Positions 17,622 to 27,900 of a stretch of 35,793 nt of DNA are shown here, in pieces. A model generated the notes under the pieces. The model did not search any database. It had not been told where the DNA came from and was given only the letters and a program-made list of their open reading frames with translations. Source of the DNA: Calothrix sp. MO_192.B10 (GTDB taxonomy: Bacteria > Cyanobacteriota > Cyanobacteriia > Cyanobacteriales > Nostocaceae); NCBI GenBank assembly GCA_030065055.1, contig JASJDS010000017.1, positions 1 through 35,793 on the forward strand, given 5' to 3'. Each line of letters begins with the position of its first letter. Within the stretch, counting starts at the first letter, position 1. The position numbers were made by a program, and so were the translations under genes.

Positions 17622-17640
17622 GATAATTATAATCATTCTC
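17622..17640. promoter_or_regulatory. Fur/Zur-type operator between hlyD and lanA
   Basis: GATAATTATAATCATTCTC matches 17 of 19 positions of the classical Fur box, the best match in the window. It lies in the divergent intergenic region 38 bases from the hlyD start and 60 from the lanA start, positioned to control both. Confidence 0.72.
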
Positions 17641-17699
17641 ATGAGCTGTATAATTTGAAAGTTCACCTGAGTAAGCTTTTTTACTAGGAGGCAAATACC

Positions 17700-17927
17700 A
17701 TGTCCAATGTAGATATCATCCGTGCTTGGAAGGATGAGGACTACCGTGCTAGTCTCAGTCCCGAACAACAAGCACAGCTACCGGAAAATCCTGCTGGCTT
17801 GATTGACTTGACAGAGGAAGATATGTCTTCCCTTGCAGGGGGGATGGTTGCAGATCCAACCCATACCAAAACCTGTAAGCATTGCTGTCCGGAAAAGTAT
17901 GAACTCGGTATTGAGTTAGCTATTTAG
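17700..17927 (+). CDS. lanA: Lanthipeptide precursor, mersacidin/lichenicidin family (class II)
   Basis: 75 residues. The leader begins IIRAWKDEDYRASLSPEQQ and continues LPENPAGLIDL, the pattern of mersacidin/lichenicidin-type precursors. It ends in a double-glycine site (LAGG, residues 45-48) cut by C39 peptidases. The predicted 27-residue core (49-75) holds Thr54, Thr56 and Thr58, then Cys59, Cys62 and Cys63, with His55 and His61 and no Ser. Thus three dehydratable residues match three thiols, allowing up to three methyllanthionine rings. The remaining tail PEKYELGIELAI is acidic. A strong AGGAGG ribosome-binding site lies at 17686-17691. LanM and LanT encoded downstream would modify, cleave and export it. 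A two-component or single-peptide mode cannot be decided; only one precursor is seen. Confidence 0.92.
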   Translation: MSNVDIIRAWKDEDYRASLSPEQQAQLPENPAGLIDLTEEDMSSLAGGMVADPTHTKTCKHCCPEKYELGIELAI

Positions 17928-17975
17928 GGCGAATACCCTTCCTTACTCCCTTCCCGGTAGAAGATTTCTTATAAC

Positions 17976-18040
17976 GTAGGTTGGGTTGAACGAAACCAAA
18001 CCCAACATAATGCTGGGTTTCGTCCCTCAACCCAGCCTAC
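17976..18040. repeat. Inverted-repeat element after lanA (possible terminator)
   Basis: Arms beginning GTAGGTTGGGTTGA and, on the other strand, GTAGGCTGGGTTGAGGGACG pair imperfectly over 65 bases. The GTAGGTTGGGTTGAACGAAACC type is a common interspersed palindrome in cyanobacteria. It lies 49 bases after lanA and could also act as a transcription end or attenuator limiting read-through. Confidence 0.6.
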
Positions 18041-18146
18041 AATTTTCGGTAATCTTAGAGCGTGAGGGGAGTAGTTGTCTGGGGAGGGGTTAAGTTTCTA
18101 TTTTCCCCTTATTTTTGAGATGGAATGAGGAGGGAATAAGAGAGAA

Positions 18147-19190
18147 TTACTTAGTTATTTTTTGGTGATTTTGTTTACGTTTCCCCAACAAAACCGTGCC
18201 CAAAGCACCAAAAGCTACCAATCCTAAGCCAGCACTTGGTTCGGGTACTGGAGTTGCTATAAAGCCACGTTTTGTCCCAGTTGCATCAAAGTAATAGCCT
18301 GCAATCTGTCCAGAGTCATTAATAGAGGAAACAAAAGTCTGGGTTGCACCGGGGGCTGTAATTTCTGTGAATACACCATCATTCCAGACAAAGCCGTATA
18401 AATCTCTACCTGTAGCTTCTCGAAAAAAGCTACCGACAATTGTCCCCTCATCGTTAACCCCATAAGCAGCAGTCAGACTAGAACCGGGAAATTCTAGTTT
18501 GGTAATGTTCCCTTGGTCGAGGAAATAACCAAAAAATCCACTGTCACTACGATAAGAACCCACAACTTGATTTAAATCATTAATCCCCCAAGCATAGGTA
18601 CGCTCCGTTGCTGTGGGAATGGTAATTGGTGTGAAGGTATTGGTGTTTGTATCCAACGAAAAAGCACGGGAAACATCAAAATTCTCATCAAAATAATATC
18701 CCACCGCAATTCCGGCATTATTGATGTCTGAGAGTCCGGTTTCACCTACCGTTACCTGGGGAGGATTTGCAGGATAATTAATGGTATTGTATGTATTACC
18801 TTGTTTGAGATAAGCACGGGGAATATCCTCTGCATCAAAAAAACCCCCAACAATTTGACCGAGGTCATTCATTCCAGGAATATAGGTTTCTCCTGCACCA
18901 GGGGGCTTAAAAGCGGTAAAATTCACACCATCGAATAAGAATGCGCTCTCTCCGTCATTAAATGTCCCGACAAATTGACCGGAGTTGTTGATACTGCTGA
19001 CTGCTGTTTCTGATTCTCCAGGAAAGTCGATGGTTTGGAAATTATAAAAGTTAGCTGCGATCGCGCTTTGGGGTATGGTAATAGATAAAGCTGCGATACT
19101 CACACTTAAGTGCAAAGCAGACCAGATTTTGGATTTCCAGATATCAAACACAAAACGGGGTGAATGCAACCTTGTATTTAGATTTTGCAT
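18147..19190 (-). CDS. PEP-CTERM exported protein with HAF-type repeats
   Basis: 347 residues from the ATG at 19190 (an in-frame ATG at 19244 overlaps the Fur/Zur-type box, so the shorter start is preferred). There is a hydrophobic signal segment with cleavage near SAIA. Then come about six repeats of the form INDSGQxxGxxxD...AF (HAF type, for example INNSGQFVGTFNDGE and MNDLGQIVGGFFDAE). The C-terminus is a PEP-CTERM sorting signal: VPEPSAGLG, a hydrophobic stretch, then KRKQ. It is predicted to be processed by an exosortase and displayed outside. It lies inside the lanthipeptide cluster between lanA and lanM on the opposite strand and is divergent from lanM. Its role is unknown; a surface, immunity or receptor function would be speculation. 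Confidence 0.85.
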   Translation of the reverse strand: MQNLNTRLHSPRFVFDIWKSKIWSALHLSVSIAALSITIPQSAIAANFYNFQTIDFPGESETAVSSINNSGQFVGTFNDGESAFLFDGVNFTAFKPPGAGETYIPGMNDLGQIVGGFFDAEDIPRAYLKQGNTYNTINYPANPPQVTVGETGLSDINNAGIAVGYYFDENFDVSRAFSLDTNTNTFTPITIPTATERTYAWGINDLNQVVGSYRSDSGFFGYFLDQGNITKLEFPGSSLTAAYGVNDEGTIVGSFFREATGRDLYGFVWNDGVFTEITAPGATQTFVSSINDSGQIAGYYFDATGTKRGFIATPVPEPSAGLGLVAFGALGTVLLGKRKQNHQKITK

Positions 19191-19229
19191 AAGTCTAGGG
19201 ATTATTGCTTGACTATTGTCAGCTTTTTG

Positions 19230-19248
19230 TAGAATGATAATCATTATT
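19230..19248. promoter_or_regulatory. Fur/Zur-type operator between PEP-CTERM gene and lanM
   Basis: TAGAATGATAATCATTATT matches 16 of 19 positions of the Fur box and includes the full ATGATAATCATTAT core. It lies 88 bases before lanM and 40 bases before the preferred start of the PEP-CTERM gene, so it could govern both. Confidence 0.7.
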
Positions 19249-19335
19249 ATGTATTTTTCATAGATATGGCTAGTAGTTTTACGTAAGCTTTACAAAAAAT
19301 GAGGGTGGAATTGAACTGGGTAATATGAAAAATTT

Positions 19336-22300
19336 ATGAATATATGGCAATCAGCTACTTGGTATCAGGGTTTGAGTTTGAGGGAGCGGATTACTGATTC
19401 TCTCAAGGATGAATTTGACTTTGAATTAGCCATGGTGAGGGAAAAACGTTGGTTGGCAAAAGCTGGTTTTGAGGATGATTTGCAGTTTGCTCAAAAGTTG
19501 AAAAATAGTGGTATTAATTTATGTCAGTTTCGCTACATATTATCGGAATCATCAGAGGAGTTAACACAGCGAATCCCCACTCCCCCATGGTTGGGGATAT
19601 TGGAAGAAGTTTTTAACTGTTCTCAACCACCTCAAATAAAAATAGTTCCACCGACGGATTTACCTATAGGTAAGGAAATTCAGGGTTTTTTATACAGCAT
19701 TGAACCGTTAATCAGTCGGGGTATAGATAGACTGAATCAAGGGATAGAAGAATTATTCACAGCACAACCAGGGGAGAAATCTTTACCATTTGATGTCAAA
19801 ACAATTACAGGTATTTTGTTTGCTGTATTACCGGAGAAGTTATTGGAAATATTGACTCCAACGATGGTGCTGGAGTTAAATGTAGCACGTTTGCAGGGGT
19901 TATTATCGGGGGAAACTCCCAGGGAAAGATTTGTCAGTTTTTTACAACATTTATATGTAAAAGATGGCATTATTTCAATTTTGCAGGAATATCCGGTATT
20001 AGCACGTCAATTAGTCATTTGTCTTGATAATTGGGTGGATGGAAGTTTAGAGTTTTTACAACGATTGTGTGCTGATTGGGATGATATTTGTCGGACTTTG
20101 GGTGTTGGGGGTAATCCAGGGGTGTTAGTGGAGGTAAAGGGTGGGATTAGTGATAGCCATGGTGGGGGAAGAGGGGTAATTATTGCTAAATTTAGTTCTG
20201 GTTTGCAGGTGGTGTATAAGCCAAAATCTTTAGCAGTGGATGGGCATTTTCAAGAATTATTGAATTGGGTAAATGGGAAGATAAAATTGCAGGTGGATGT
20301 AAAGAAAGATTGGTTATTCCCGGAGTTGAAAATTATCAATCGGGGGAGTTATGGGTGGGTAGAATTTGTCGAATATAAAAGTTGTGATTCTCAAGCAGAG
20401 GTAGAGAGATTTTATTTGCGTATTGGGGGTTATTTGGCTTTGTTGTATATGTTGGAAGCGACGGATTTTCATGGGGAAAATTTGATTGCTTGTGGTGAGA
20501 ATCCGGTGTTGGTAGATTTAGAATCTTTGTTCCATTCTCGTCTACATAGAAATGATTGGGAAACAGGGATGGAGTATTTAAATGATTCAGTTTTACGTGT
20601 AGGTTTATTACCCCAGCGTTTATGGGGAAATTCTCAGTCAGAAGGGGTGGATATTAGTGGTATGGGGAGTGCTGCGGGTCAAGTGTTACCTCATGGTATC
20701 CGGGATTGGGGAGGAATTGGTACGGATGAAATGAGATTGCAATGTCGAGAAAGTCTACTAGAAGGGGAGCAAAATCAACCACATTTACATGATAAAAATG
20801 TGAATATTCTCAATTATATAGAGGAGATAATTGAGGGGTTTATTACTATTTATAATTTGCTACTAGAACATCGACAGGAATTATTGCATGAAGAGGGATT
20901 AATCAATAAATTTGCTGACGATGAAGTTAGGGTAATTTTGCGTCCCACTCGCACTTATGCGTTGTTATTGCAAGATAGTTATCACCCTGATGTTTTGCGT
21001 AATGGTTTAGACCGCGATCGCTATTTTGATAAACTGTGGATGGCTGTGAAATATCAACCCTATTTAGCCACAGTAATTTCATCAGAAGAAACTGCTTTAT
21101 GGCGTGGTGATATTCCAATGTTTACCACTCGTCCCTGTTCCCGTGATGTCATTACTTGTAATGGTGAATATCTACAGGATTTTCTAACTATATCGGGGAT
21201 AGAACTTGTTAGAAATCGTCTACAAAAATTCAACCCCCAAGATTTACAACGTCAACTCTGGTTTATTCGTGCTTCTCTTACCACTCTTACTTTAAAAAAT
21301 GATACTAGTGGATGGAAAACTTATAGTTTTACTCCATCTCCAACTCTGACTGATAATGAGGAAATAATCAATAATGCTTGTGCAATAGGGAAGCATTTAC
21401 AAACACTGGCTTTAGGGAATCAAGAAGCAGCAAATTGGATTGGTTTAACCTTGGTGGGAGGAAAGCGTTGGTCCTTGCTTCCCTTGGGTTGGAGTCTTTA
21501 TGATGGATTACCGGGGGTAATCTTATTTCTAGCTTATTTAAGTGAAGTTACTCAAGATACCAGTTTCGCTAGACTAGCAACAGCAGGATTAACGACTCTG
21601 CAAAAACAATTAGTCACTTATACAGGGGAAATTAGATTAATAGGTGGTTTTAGTGGTTGGGGAGGAGTGATATACACCCTGACTCATCTAGGGGTATTAT
21701 GGGAGCGATGGGAATTACTCCAAGCTGCGGTGGGGTGGGTAGAAAAAATTCGTTCCCTTATCCCCCAAAATAAATATTTTGATATTGTTGATGGTACAGC
21801 TGGTTGTCTGGTTAGCTTATTGAGTTTGTATCGGTGCGTCCCTTGTGATTTAATCTTAGATAATGCCATAAAATGTGGTTTACAGCTATTACAAAACCTT
21901 GATGATGATACCAAAGCACAAGGTGGTTTTGCCCATGGTACTGGGGGTATAAGTTGGGCTTTTTTGAAATTATGGGAAGTGAGTCAAGATGTGCGTTTTC
22001 ATGTAGCAGCATCTGAGATAATTAATTACGAACGTCATCATCAATCTCGTGGAATTAATAGTTTTGATATCCGAGATTTTTCTGGTGTTGTACAAGGAGA
22101 AATTCAACCAAACCCCTTGGGAATAACTTGGTGTAATGGTGCGACAGGTATTGGTTTAGGACGTTTAGGTTGCTTAAAATATTTAGATGATTCTCAAATT
22201 CGTAGAGAAATATCTAGTGCAATTAATATTACTTTAAAGCAGGGATTTGGTTTAAATCATTCCCTATGCCATGGTGATTTAGGAAATTTAGAATTGTTAT

Positions 22301-22557
22301 TAAAAGCCCGTGAAATTTTAGAAAATCAACAGTGGGATAGAGAAATTCAGAGTATTTCTAGCAGCATTATTACCAGTATAAAGCAATATGGCTGGCTTTG
22401 TGGAGTTCCCCTGGGGGTAGAAACACCAGGATTGATGACTGGTTTAGCTGGTATTGGTTATGGACTTTTACGATTAGCAAAACCGGAGATGATTCCCTCT
22501 ATATTAATGCTGGAATCTCCTGTTAATGTTGTTTCCTCCTCATTAGTTGTCAAATGA
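19336..22557 (+). CDS. lanM: Class II lanthipeptide synthetase LanM
   Basis: 1073 residues, the usual LanM size. The N-terminal dehydratase domain has the kinase-like features VVYKPKSLAVD and TDFHGENLI followed by VLVDLESLF. The C-terminal LanC-like cyclase has GFSGWGG, GFAHGTGGISWA, WCNGATGIG with zinc ligand Cys933, and LCHGD with zinc ligands Cys978 and His979, so both activities look intact. The enzyme phosphorylates and dehydrates Ser/Thr of the precursor, then adds Cys thiols to form (methyl)lanthionine rings. Its stop overlaps the lanT start (ATGA at 22554-22557), so modification and export are translationally coupled. A Fur/Zur-type box lies 88 bases upstream. Confidence 0.96.
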   Translation: MNIWQSATWYQGLSLRERITDSLKDEFDFELAMVREKRWLAKAGFEDDLQFAQKLKNSGINLCQFRYILSESSEELTQRIPTPPWLGILEEVFNCSQPPQIKIVPPTDLPIGKEIQGFLYSIEPLISRGIDRLNQGIEELFTAQPGEKSLPFDVKTITGILFAVLPEKLLEILTPTMVLELNVARLQGLLSGETPRERFVSFLQHLYVKDGIISILQEYPVLARQLVICLDNWVDGSLEFLQRLCADWDDICRTLGVGGNPGVLVEVKGGISDSHGGGRGVIIAKFSSGLQVVYKPKSLAVDGHFQELLNWVNGKIKLQVDVKKDWLFPELKIINRGSYGWVEFVEYKSCDSQAEVERFYLRIGGYLALLYMLEATDFHGENLIACGENPVLVDLESLFHSRLHRNDWETGMEYLNDSVLRVGLLPQRLWGNSQSEGVDISGMGSAAGQVLPHGIRDWGGIGTDEMRLQCRESLLEGEQNQPHLHDKNVNILNYIEEIIEGFITIYNLLLEHRQELLHEEGLINKFADDEVRVILRPTRTYALLLQDSYHPDVLRNGLDRDRYFDKLWMAVKYQPYLATVISSEETALWRGDIPMFTTRPCSRDVITCNGEYLQDFLTISGIELVRNRLQKFNPQDLQRQLWFIRASLTTLTLKNDTSGWKTYSFTPSPTLTDNEEIINNACAIGKHLQTLALGNQEAANWIGLTLVGGKRWSLLPLGWSLYDGLPGVILFLAYLSEVTQDTSFARLATAGLTTLQKQLVTYTGEIRLIGGFSGWGGVIYTLTHLGVLWERWELLQAAVGWVEKIRSLIPQNKYFDIVDGTAGCLVSLLSLYRCVPCDLILDNAIKCGLQLLQNLDDDTKAQGGFAHGTGGISWAFLKLWEVSQDVRFHVAASEIINYERHHQSRGINSFDIRDFSGVVQGEIQPNPLGITWCNGATGIGLGRLGCLKYLDDSQIRREISSAINITLKQGFGLNHSLCHGDLGNLELLLKAREILENQQWDREIQSISSSIITSIKQYGWLCGVPLGVETPGLMTGLAGIGYGLLRLAKPEMIPSILMLESPVNVVSSSLVVK

Positions 22558-24698
22558 AGTATCAAGTCGTTTTACAACATAATACAGAAGATTGTGGTGC
22601 AGCTTGTTTAGCATCCATAGCCAAATATTATGGACGCATTTTCACCATTAATCGTACCCGTGAAGCGACGGGAACCGGACAATTAGGGACAACTTTACTC
22701 AATTTAAAACAAGGAGCGCAAGTTTTAGGCTTTAATGCTAGGGGAGTGAAAGCAACCTTAGAACTTGTGGATAGAAAAAGTCTACCTTTACCAGCCATTA
22801 TTCATTGGAAAGGGAACCACTGGGTAGTATTATACGGGTGTAAGGGGAAAAAGTATATTATTGCTGACCCCGCAGTGGGTTTGCAGTATTTAACCAAAGC
22901 AGAATTACTCGCTGGTTGGCATAATGGTGTAATGTTACTGCTGGAAACCCGTCCAGATTTTTATCAAGCACCAGACGATAGGGACAAAAAAACCGGAATT
23001 TCTCGTTTTTTGGGACGAATTTGGGGGTATAGTGCCATTATTGGGGAAGTTTTGCTCTTAAATTTAGCATTGGGGTTAATTTCCCTGACTTCTCCCTTCT
23101 TAATTCAAATTTTAACAGATGATGTTTTGATTCGTGGCGATCGCCAATTATTAACCAGTGTAATTATCGCTGTTTTAGTATTCAATTTTATTAGTACTGC
23201 GTTGCGATATGTGCAATCAAATTTAATTGCCCATTTTGCCCAACGTTTAGAATTAGATATGATTTTAGAATTTGCTAGAGTCATTTTACGTTTACCCCTC
23301 CCTTATTATGAAACCCATCGTAGCGGTGAAGTTGTCAGTAGAGTTAGGGATATTCAAGAAATTAACCAGTTAATTTCCCAAGTAGGAGTAACTTTACCAG
23401 GTCAATTTTTTGTGGCTTTAGTTTCTTTCTGCTTAATGATTTTTTATAGTTGGAAGTTAATAACAGTTCCCTTAATTATAGCTGGTATTATGACAATAGT
23501 TACTTTGATATTCCTACCAAGTATTCGCCAAAAAATTCAAAATGTCTTAGTCATTGGTAGCGAAAATCAAGGAGTATTATTAGAAACGTTTAAAGGGGCA
23601 ATTGTTCTCAAAATTACTAATTCTGCGCCCTATTTTTGGTCAGAATTACAAAGCCGTTATGGACAACTAGCACACGCTAGTTTTCGTGCCATGCAAATAG
23701 CAATTATTAATAATAACTTTTCCAGCTTCATATCCAACACAGGCAGAATTATTTTACTCTGGTTCGGCAGTATATTAGTAATTGATAAGGAACTAACCAT
23801 TGGACAATTACTAGCTTTTAATACCCTCAGTGGTAACTTTTTAACTTTTATTCTTACCATCCTCAATTATATTAATCCCTTCACCCGTACTCAAATGGCA
23901 ACAACTAGACTAGTGGAAGTAATAGACTCTACCCCAGAAGTTGCAGAAACTAATCAAAAACCCATCGCTAAAATTAATCCCCATGCTGATATTATTTGCA
24001 ATAATATTAACTTTCATCACCCAGGAAGACCAGAACTACTCAAAGATTTTTCTCTCAACATACCCGGAGGTAAAGTAACAGCAATTATTGGTGAATCCGG
24101 TTGTGGTAAAAGCACTCTAGCTAAATTAATTGCTGGTTTATATCAACCGAAATCGGGTAATATTAGCATTGGTTTATATAACTTGAGTGACCTCGCATTA
24201 ACATCTTGGCGCGAGCAAGTAATGTTAGTTCCCCAAGAAGCACATTTTTGGAGTCGGACTATTTTAGCGAACTTCCGTTTAGCTTCTCCCCAAGTAACAT
24301 TTACGGAAATTGTTGAAGCTTGTCACATTGCCAAAGCGGACGAATTTATTAATAAATTACCCAATAAATATGAAACTATTTTGGGAGAATTTGGGACAAA
24401 CATTTCTGGGGGACAAAGACAAAGACTAGCGATTGCAAGGGCAATAATTGCTAATCCAGCAATTTTAATTTTAGACGAGTCCACTTCTAGTTTAGATCCC
24501 ATCAGTGAAACCCAAGTTTTAGATAGATTACTGCAACATAGAAAAGAAAAAACTACAATTTTAATTAGCCATCGTCCCAGAGTAATTAATCGTGCTGATT
24601 GGATTATTTTTCTAGAACAAGGAAGAGTGAAAATGCAAGGTAAATTAGAGGAACTAAAGATAGAATCTGGCGAACACTTAGATTTTTTAACCCCGTAA
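22554..24698 (+). CDS. lanT: Lanthipeptide exporter/protease LanT (C39 peptidase-ABC transporter)
   Basis: 714 residues. The N-terminal C39 peptidase has catalytic Cys14 in EDCGAACLASI, His in IHWKGNHWVVLYG and Asp in IADPAVG. Membrane segments follow at about 160-440. The ATPase has Walker A GESGCGKST, signature ISGGQRQRLAIARAI, Walker B ILILDESTSSLD and His switch LISHRPRV. It cleaves the leader after the double glycine of the precursor and exports the modified core across the inner membrane, probably with the HlyD adaptor encoded at 16079-17584. It ends the LanM-LanT operon. Confidence 0.96.
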   Translation: MKYQVVLQHNTEDCGAACLASIAKYYGRIFTINRTREATGTGQLGTTLLNLKQGAQVLGFNARGVKATLELVDRKSLPLPAIIHWKGNHWVVLYGCKGKKYIIADPAVGLQYLTKAELLAGWHNGVMLLLETRPDFYQAPDDRDKKTGISRFLGRIWGYSAIIGEVLLLNLALGLISLTSPFLIQILTDDVLIRGDRQLLTSVIIAVLVFNFISTALRYVQSNLIAHFAQRLELDMILEFARVILRLPLPYYETHRSGEVVSRVRDIQEINQLISQVGVTLPGQFFVALVSFCLMIFYSWKLITVPLIIAGIMTIVTLIFLPSIRQKIQNVLVIGSENQGVLLETFKGAIVLKITNSAPYFWSELQSRYGQLAHASFRAMQIAIINNNFSSFISNTGRIILLWFGSILVIDKELTIGQLLAFNTLSGNFLTFILTILNYINPFTRTQMATTRLVEVIDSTPEVAETNQKPIAKINPHADIICNNINFHHPGRPELLKDFSLNIPGGKVTAIIGESGCGKSTLAKLIAGLYQPKSGNISIGLYNLSDLALTSWREQVMLVPQEAHFWSRTILANFRLASPQVTFTEIVEACHIAKADEFINKLPNKYETILGEFGTNISGGQRQRLAIARAIIANPAILILDESTSSLDPISETQVLDRLLQHRKEKTTILISHRPRVINRADWIIFLEQGRVKMQGKLEELKIESGEHLDFLTP

Positions 24699-24861
24699 TT
24701 TGACATTTACTTGGAAATATTCCCCATATCTACCGCTAATTAATTAGTTCCAACAGATAATCTTCAAGCACCCACTCCGCCCAGAATCGAGCCGGATAGC
24801 TATTTATTATACTGACGTTTTCTATATAACTACCATATATGAGGTATTCTCGTGCTATTAT

Positions 24862-24880
24862 GAGAATGATTATCGTTATC
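24862..24880. promoter_or_regulatory. Fur/Zur-type operator upstream of metH
   Basis: GAGAATGATTATCGTTATC matches 16 of 19 Fur-box positions and lies 91 bases before the metH start. The rest of 24699-24971 shows no riboswitch or other gene. Confidence 0.62.
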
Positions 24881-24971
24881 AAAGTTATCATCCTCAGCCT
24901 TTTGATCTGACTTGCTTTAAGGTTAAAAAGGTTGCAGGAGAGAGCCTAGACCCGCTATAGCCATTACTCCT

Positions 24972-27900
24972 ATGCTAAGTATTGAAGCCCCGAAACCTCA
25001 GTTAAATAGTTCATTTACCCAACGGCTCCAGAGTCCAGATCGTCCAGTGATAATCTTTGATGGCGCGATGGGAACTAACCTGCAATCCCAAAACTTGACC
25101 GCCGAGGATTTTGGTGGAGTGGAATATGAAGGTTGTAATGAATATTTAGTCATCACCAAGCCAGAGGCAGTGGCGAAGGTCCATCGTGATTTTCTCGCAG
25201 CGGGGGCAGATGTTATCGAAACCGATAGCTTTGGATCTAGCCCCTTAGTCCTCGCAGAGTACGATCTAGCTGATCGCGCCTACGAGCTAAGTAGAAAGGC
25301 GGCAGAGTTGGCGCGCAGTTGTGCAGATGAGTTTACGACTCCCGAAAAACCAAGATTTGTCGCAGGTTCCATCGGTCCAGGAACCAAGCTACCCACCCTC
25401 GGTCATATTACCTATGATGAATTGAAAGCGAGCTTTATGGTGCAAGCAGAAGGTCTCTATGACGGGGGAGCCGATCTTTTCATCGTGGAAACCTGTCAAG
25501 ATGTTCTGCAAATTAAGGCGGCACTGAGTGCGTTTGAGGCGGTGTTTGCGAAAAAGGGTTCACGACTCCCCCTAATGGTGTCCGTGACCATGGAAATCCA
25601 GGGAACCATGTTGGTGGGGACAGATATATCTGGGGTGCTGGCAATTCTGGAACCCTTCCCCATTGATATTTTGGGGCTAAATTGTGCGACGGGTCCGGAT
25701 TTGATGACTTCTCATATCAAGTATCTGTCAGAAAATTCACCGTTCCCCATTTCCTGTATTCCCAATGCGGGACTACCAGAAAATATTGGCGGTCAGGCAC
25801 ATTATAAAATGACCCCCGAAGAATATACAACTGCCATGACTCAATTCATTGCGGAACATGGAGTTCAGATTGTCGGCGGCTGCTGCGGTACGCGCCCAGC
25901 ACATATTCAAGCTTTAGCCGAGGCTGTGGAACACACCCCACTAAAAGAGCGTTCGGTGCGAAAAAATGCCGTGGGTGAGATTCGATCGCCCCTCTCCTAT
26001 ACGCCAGCAGCAGCTTCCATTTATTCCGCCCAAACCTATGAGCAGGATAATTCTTTTTTAATCGTTGGCGAGCGATTAAATGCCAGTGGTTCTAAGAAAG
26101 TCCGCAACCTGTTGAATGAAGATGATTGGGATGGGTTGTTGGCGATCGCCAAATCCCAGGTCAAGGAAGGCGCACATATGCTGGACGTAAACGTGGATTA
26201 CGTCGGGCGTGATGGAGAACGGGATATGCGAGAACTAGTATCGCGACTGGTGAAGCATACGACGCTCCCACTGATGCTCGACTCCACCGAGTGGACAAAA
26301 ATGGAAGCGGGTCTCAAGGTCGCCGGGGGCAAATGTTTGCTCAATTCCACTAATTATGAAGATGGAGAAGAGCGATTTTTTAAAGTGTTGGAATTGGCGA
26401 AGGAATATGGCGCAGGGGTTGTCATCGGCTGTATCGATGAAGAGGGAATGGCTCGAACCGCCCAGAAAAAATTCGAGATTGCCCAACGGGCTTATCAGGA
26501 TGCGCTCAACTTTGGGATTCCACCCCATGAAATTTTCTATGACACCTTAGCCCTACCAATTTCAACTGGGATTGAGGAGGATCGGGAAAATGCCAAAGCA
26601 ACCATCGAATCAATTCGACTAATTCGGGAAAATCTGCCCGGTGTCCATTTTATGCTGGGGGTCTCTAACATTTCTTTTGGCTTGAGTCCAGCTACTCGCA
26701 TCAACTTAAATTCGGTCTTCCTGAATGAAGCGATGAAAGCTGGGATGGATGGGGCGATTGTCTCCGCTGCCAAGATTTTGCCATTATCGAAGATTGCCGA
26801 AGAACATCAACAGGTCTGTCGCGATTTGATTTATGACAATCGCGGATTTGAAGGGGATATTTGCACTTACGATCCGTTGACGAAGCTGACGGAAATTTTT
26901 GCGGGTGTGAGTACGAAGGATGCTAGAGCGGGTTCTTCCTTAGCAGATTTGCCCATCGACCAACGCTTGAAGCAACATATTATTGATGGCGAGCGGATTG
27001 GATTGGATGATGCGTTAAAGGCGGGTTTAGATGCAGGCCATAAAGCACTGGAGATTATCAATACTTTCTTGTTGGATGGGATGAAGGTTGTGGGCGAACT
27101 GTTTGGCTCTGGTCAAATGCAATTGCCCTTCGTGTTGCAGTCAGCCGAAACCATGAAATCTGCAGTGGCTTTCCTCGAACCCTACATGGAAAAAATCGAA
27201 GGAGAGGACGAAGATCGCGGTAAAGGGAAATTCCTGATTGCTACCGTTAAAGGCGATGTCCATGATATCGGGAAGAATCTGGTGGATATCATCTTAACCA
27301 ATAATGGCTACAAGGTGATCAATCTGGGCATTAAACAAGCCATTGAGGCAATCGTCGAAGCCTATGAGCAGCATCAGCCTGATTGTATTGCCATGAGTGG
27401 CTTGCTGGTGAAGTCTACAGCATTTATGAAAGAAAATCTCGCAGCATTTAATGCTAAAGGGATTACAGTCCCAGTGATTTTAGGCGGTGCGGCACTCACC
27501 CCAAAATTTGTCTATGGGGATTGTCAAGAGACTTACCAAGGGCAGGTCATTTACGGTAAAGATGCTTTTGCCGATTTGACCTTTATGGATCGGCTGATGC
27601 CCGCCAAAGAGCAACAATGCTGGGTGGATACCGAAGGCTTTACAGGGGAATTTGCTCAGTTTAACCAAAAGGGACGCAAGGCGATTGAAAATTTAGATCG
27701 AGAACTCAATGGTGATGGGCCCAAATCCGATGGAGAACTCAATGGTGATGGGCCCAAATCCGATGAACCCACTGTCATCGATACCGAACGCTCGACAGCG
27801 GTAGAGATTGATATCGAACGTCCTGCGCCGCCTTTCTGGGGGACGAAAATTCTTACTAGTGGCGATCTAGAGTTAGAAGAACTGTTCTGGTACATGGATT

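Noticed and set aside
19191-19244. Upstream start of the PEP-CTERM protein at 19244
   Set aside because: The ATG falls within the metal-box palindrome; the in-frame ATG at 19190 gives a normal signal peptide.
24699-24971. Possible cobalamin riboswitch before metH
   Set aside because: No B12 box or other conserved core was found on either strand; only a Fur/Zur-type box is evident.
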